Below, one piece after another: positions 61,901 to 64,000 of a stretch of DNA of 64,000 bases. The position numbers were made by a program, and so were the translations under genes. The stretch covers positions 31,007 through 95,006 of the forward strand of contig VZRS01014451.1 in NCBI GenBank assembly GCA_013398055.1, written 5' to 3'. The first letter of the stretch is position 1. Every line of letters starts with the position of its first letter. The notes beneath the pieces are model-generated. The model searched no databases. It had not been told where the DNA came from and worked only from the letters and a program-made list of their open reading frames with translations. The stretch is from Ifrita kowaldi (lineage: Eukaryota > Chordata > Aves > Passeriformes > Cinclosomatidae).

Positions 61901-62967
61901 AAGAGAACTGCATGCTATCTCTTGATGATGACTGAGCAAAGACCATACCGAATAATTTCTAGGCAAAGAAACTACACAGTTGGAGCAAGTATTCCATTTT
62001 CCCCAGACAAATTATACCCATATGCTTATACAAGGGAAAAGGGCATAGCTAGGCATAAGTGGGGGAAGGTAGGGGCAAACTTCCTGTCTTCAGCAAGTAT
62101 GTCTCAGTAACATCTTTAGCATACACATTAACTACTTCTAACAGACAGCATGACAGAAGCTAAAGAAAGCTTCAGAATTAAACCAACATTCTTCGGTATT
62201 CTGGCCTCAGAATGAAGAAGTGCAAAAGGATGGGGTTTTCCTAACTCTCACAAAAGGTACCATACACCAAATACTGAAGCAAAGTCCCAAAGTACACTTC
62301 ACTGCCTGCTGCACTTGAAATCTGTTTCACGTCTCTGACACACAGCCCTTACCGAGGACTAACTCACAGATCGCATCTTAGAAGTTGGTGATTTATAGCC
62401 TATACTTTCACTGTCCATTCAAGATCTTAGAACAAACAGCTCAAGAAGAAAGTGGGAACTGCAACCACCCATTCTTTATGGTTTCTATCGAAGAAAGAAA
62501 GACGCAACAATCCTGATGGATTTTGGTAACAAATACATCAATGAGTAACAGTGCAACTAACCAGCAGAGCCTGCTTTATCCTGTATAACCTGTGAGGACA
62601 CTCTAAATGTTTAGATTTAAGGTTCTGCCAGGCAACTTGAATTTCCATTCAGTTTGTTCCTAGATAGCTAACTCTCTCAAATACAGTAAAAGAAACAACA
62701 TATTGAGAGGTAAAAGAACCAAGAGACCATAAATCCATTTATTTCAACATTTCCACTGGTATGCATTTACTTCCACTGCAAACCATTCTGAGCATATTCC
62801 ACATGCAGCACTAGTGCAGTGCAAGACCAGGTACATCTTGGTTAAAAACTTACACTGACAATACACAAATGCAAGTAAAAATACATACGAGCGTTAGGAC
62901 TCCGCACTTGTTTTCTTATTGCTGGGCCAATATTCAATTTCTTATCTTTATAGTTGAGCTTTTTAGC
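52897..62967 (-). CDS. BOLL: BOLL (boule-like germ-cell RNA-binding protein), 3' exons, 5' partial
   Basis: BOLL is the ancestral DAZ-family RNA-binding protein. It acts in germ-cell cytoplasm and is needed for meiotic progression in male germ cells. Exons join in frame: 62967-62889, 60420-60254, 59687-59616, 58912-58865, 57819-57694 and 56246-56172, followed by a probable last exon at 52943-52897. The first encodes the end of the RRM (KKLNYKDKKLNIGPAIRKQ). The rest encode the Pro/Tyr/Gln-rich tail, with GYPYVYHNGVAYFHT, SPVMVAPPVYQSPTYHYQ, QWQWSVPQ and LYSDHGVQ all matching mammalian BOLL in order. Exons for the N-terminus and most of the RRM lie beyond 64000. Two oddities: a 13-residue tandem duplication in the exon at 60254-60420, and a last exon whose conserved WSIHY end is out of frame with the preceding exon. 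Confidence 0.95.
52944..56171 (-). other. BOLL last intron
   Basis: About 3.2 kb, AT-rich. No gene or mobile element was recognised. If a frame-restoring micro-exon exists it should be here, but none was identified by eye. Confidence 0.5.
56172..56246 (-). CDS. BOLL: BOLL penultimate exon
   Basis: Acceptor TTTTATGTCAG precedes LYSDHGVQTLHHQPYVQSHI and AMPAA, ending at the strong donor GTGAGT. It has 25 codons, phase 0 out. If the intron were retained, translation would add VSIKPR and stop at 56151-56153. Confidence 0.93.
56247..57693 (-). other. BOLL intron before penultimate exon
   Basis: About 1.4 kb of AT-rich sequence with nothing recognised. Confidence 0.5.
57694..57819 (-). CDS. BOLL: BOLL exon SPTSSPP...AAVPE
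   Basis: Acceptor TTATTTCAG precedes SPTSSPPLLYLQPSEVFYQP. The exon ends PPLLMEAAVPE at donor GTATTT. It has 42 codons, phase 0. Confidence 0.95.
57820..58864 (-). other. BOLL intron between micro-exon and the PPLLYLQ exon
   Basis: About 1.0 kb of AT-rich intron; nothing recognised. Confidence 0.5.
58865..58912 (-). CDS. BOLL: BOLL 48-nt micro-exon
   Basis: Sixteen codons, APTQCLSSQWQWSVPQ, lie between GATTTTAG and donor GTAAAT, phase 0. The WQWSVPQ motif matches mammalian BOLL exactly. Confidence 0.94.
59126..59362 (+). mobile_element. Old CR1 LINE 3' tail fragment
   Basis: The stretch follows the typical CR1 3' end in order: the NGCTCAGAGAACAAGAATCAATGG-like start, a CAAGCTGGAACAC-like motif, AGGAAGAGGCTATCCAGAAAT, TTGTGTGGAATCT, CTACTTAAAACCCAACTGGACAAG, and finally CTCTGAGCAGGAGTTTGGCTTAGGTGAT. 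It is heavily diverged and truncated at both ends, so it is old. It lies in a BOLL intron in + orientation, antisense to the gene. Confidence 0.8.
59616..59687 (-). CDS. BOLL: BOLL exon SRSV...YHYQ
   Basis: This 24-codon exon lies between acceptor TTTTGAAG and donor GTATCT. It encodes SRSVSSSPVMVA then PPVYQSPTYHYQ, phase 0 at both ends, and lies in the DAZ-like Tyr/Gln-rich tail. Confidence 0.94.
59824..59873. repeat. 25-bp tandem duplication in BOLL intron
   Basis: TTACTGAATTTTAACCTACA begins at 59824 and recurs at 59849; the two 25-bp units are essentially identical, which suggests a recent duplication. Confidence 0.92.
60254..60420 (-). CDS. BOLL: BOLL exon with internal tandem duplication
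   Basis: Acceptor TTTATTCCAG precedes (R)SAVTPQAGTMYATT. The exon continues AVSPEAGTMYLTT and SSGYPYVYHNGVAYFHT and ends PVQQPWP at donor GTAAGT. Mammalian BOLL has a single AGTMYLTT unit here; this exon has two. Confidence 0.95.
60338..60415 (-). repeat. BOLL: 39-bp in-frame tandem duplication in BOLL coding sequence
   Basis: Two 39-nt units (60415-60377 and 60376-60338) match at 32 of 39 bases and encode AVTPQAGTMYATT and AVSPEAGTMYLTT. The second unit runs into the sequence that mammals keep. Confidence 0.92.
60421..62888 (-). other. BOLL intron with longest unexplained open frame
   Basis: About 2.5 kb. It contains a 168-codon + strand frame at 61604-62110, the longest in the window outside known exons. 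Its translation is polar and basic with no recognisable domain, and no convincing splice or promoter context was seen. Its first bases overlap one copy of the dispersed repeat at 61529-61612. Probably non-coding. Confidence 0.4.
61529..61612. repeat. Dispersed repeat, copy 1
   Basis: It begins AGACAAAGC and includes AGGTTAGATACACTGAACAT and ATACTGAAACCAGGCCC. A related copy in the same orientation lies at 63039-63118. The family was not identified. Confidence 0.75.
62889..62967 (-). CDS. BOLL: BOLL exon: end of RRM
   Basis: Acceptor TTAATTCTAG precedes AKKLNYKDKKLNIGPAIRKQ and VRSPNA plus one base at donor GTATGT. The K/L-rich piece is the last beta strand and C-terminal edge of the RRM. Confidence 0.95.
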
Positions 62968-64000
62968 CTAGAATTAAAAAAAGAAGACATTATTATTTTC
63001 TAAACTCTAGGCATCTGAGAAGTGAAAAAATCACAACTAGACAAGGCTTTTGGTAGGTTAGATACATTGTGCATGAGACCAGTTATGCTGAAACCAGACC
63101 CCAGGATATGTGTCTGGAACCTGGTGAAACTCCTCAAGGTCTGTTTTTAATACTAACACGTATTTAGAAGATTCCAACAGAAAAGGAAATTCTGGAGATA
63201 TTACTCATAATAGAAGAGTAGGACAAAAAAAAAAAAAAAAATCAGAGGATTATCAGAGTTTCATATAAAAAGAAATTCAAGAGTATAAAACAAAAACCCA
63301 TTAATTTCATACACAAATTGAAGCCTAGAAACTCATCTTAAGACGGAGAAAGACCTAGATGCTACGTGACCTTAAGATGAATACAGAATAGTAGAAATAT
63401 GCTGAGATGAAAAATGTGATAGAATTGTAGGACATCTAAATTAAAGGACCTACAGCAGGCAAAGTACGACATCAGTAAGACTTCACATGGAGCAGCCTTT
63501 CAGTAACAAAAGGAACAAAAATCCTAAGCCATATTCAAAATGGTACTCAGTACCATTGGTGTTTAGTTTACAGAAATAAAACAATTAAAAAAAAAAGCCA
63601 GGGCAAGAAAGCCAGCTGACTCAACAAGTTCCTGCTTATATACTTTTTTAGCTCCACTAACTTCAAACAAAGGTTTGGAATTTCCAAGATTTTAACCAGC
63701 CTTCTAATTGTGAGAAGGCAATTTGCATGTCTCAGATGCCACCTTCTCAGGTTTTTTCCCTGCACCTTGATACCCTCACATGAATGACTAAATTCTGACT
63801 GACAGATGTCTCCAATACCTTCCAACCAAAATACAAGAGCATACATTTCACAAAACAAAATGAACTGAAGAGCTGGCCATATCTCAAGGGAAGCTCTACA
63901 AGAAGCATCAAGACAGTAACATAGCTAAGAGAAACAAAAAATTACATGACTTGAGCTTCATGACTGAAGACTTCAAGGGAACCTAATTGCTACTAAAAAG
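62968..64000 (-). other. BOLL intron continuing past the window
   Basis: Sequence upstream of the RRM-end exon. It holds repeat copy 2 and a poly(A) run at about 63225-63241. No further BOLL exon was found before the window edge. Confidence 0.6.
63039..63118. repeat. Dispersed repeat, copy 2
   Basis: It shares with copy 1 AGGTTAGATACA, GCATGAGA/ACATGAGA, TGCTGAAACCAGACCCC and TGTGTCTGGA, with several substitutions and a small gap near the start. Confidence 0.75.

Noticed and set aside
1..64000. CRISPR arrays, tRNA/rRNA genes, prokaryotic operons or viral genes
   Set aside because: No regularly spaced repeats, no tRNA-like cloverleaf or T-loop motif and no long intronless viral-type frames were seen; the window is vertebrate nuclear DNA.

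Overview
This window looks like nuclear DNA of a bird, or possibly another sauropsid. It is AT-rich and almost free of repeats. Three multi-exon genes have GT-AG introns that are short for a vertebrate, and the one recognisable transposon relic is an old CR1 LINE tail. The proteins match vertebrate MOB4, RFTN2 and BOLL, which lie in this order in the mammalian HSPD1-HSPE1-MOB4-RFTN2-MARS2-BOLL block. The species cannot be fixed from the sequence.

Layout. Positions 1-130 are the CpG-rich edge of the MOB4 promoter and first intron. MOB4 coding exons 2-8 run on the + strand from 1689 to 7654; exon 1 lies left of the window. A non-coding stretch at 7655-14488 holds both 3' UTRs of a tail-to-tail pair. 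RFTN2 is complete on the - strand: nine coding exons from 41910 down to 14489, 507 codons plus stop. Positions 41911-52720 hold the RFTN2 5' region and the RFTN2-BOLL spacer. No MARS2-like reading frame is present there, although mammals carry that gene at this place. BOLL occupies the - strand from about 52720 to beyond 64000. Its last seven exons are here; the exons for most of the RRM domain lie to the right.

The genes are neighbours by conserved synteny and share no pathway. MOB4 (phocein) is a STRIPAK subunit, RFTN2 is an acylated lipid-raft protein, and BOLL is a germ-line RNA-binding protein of the DAZ family. Nothing suggests a prokaryotic, viral or CRISPR system.

The points most worth a second look are these: a 13-residue tandem duplication inside a BOLL exon; a BOLL last exon that keeps the conserved WSIHY end but in a frame the splicing does not reach; the missing MARS2; an open exon-like segment on the + strand at 50829-50999; and several tandem, dispersed and inverted repeats in introns and spacer.
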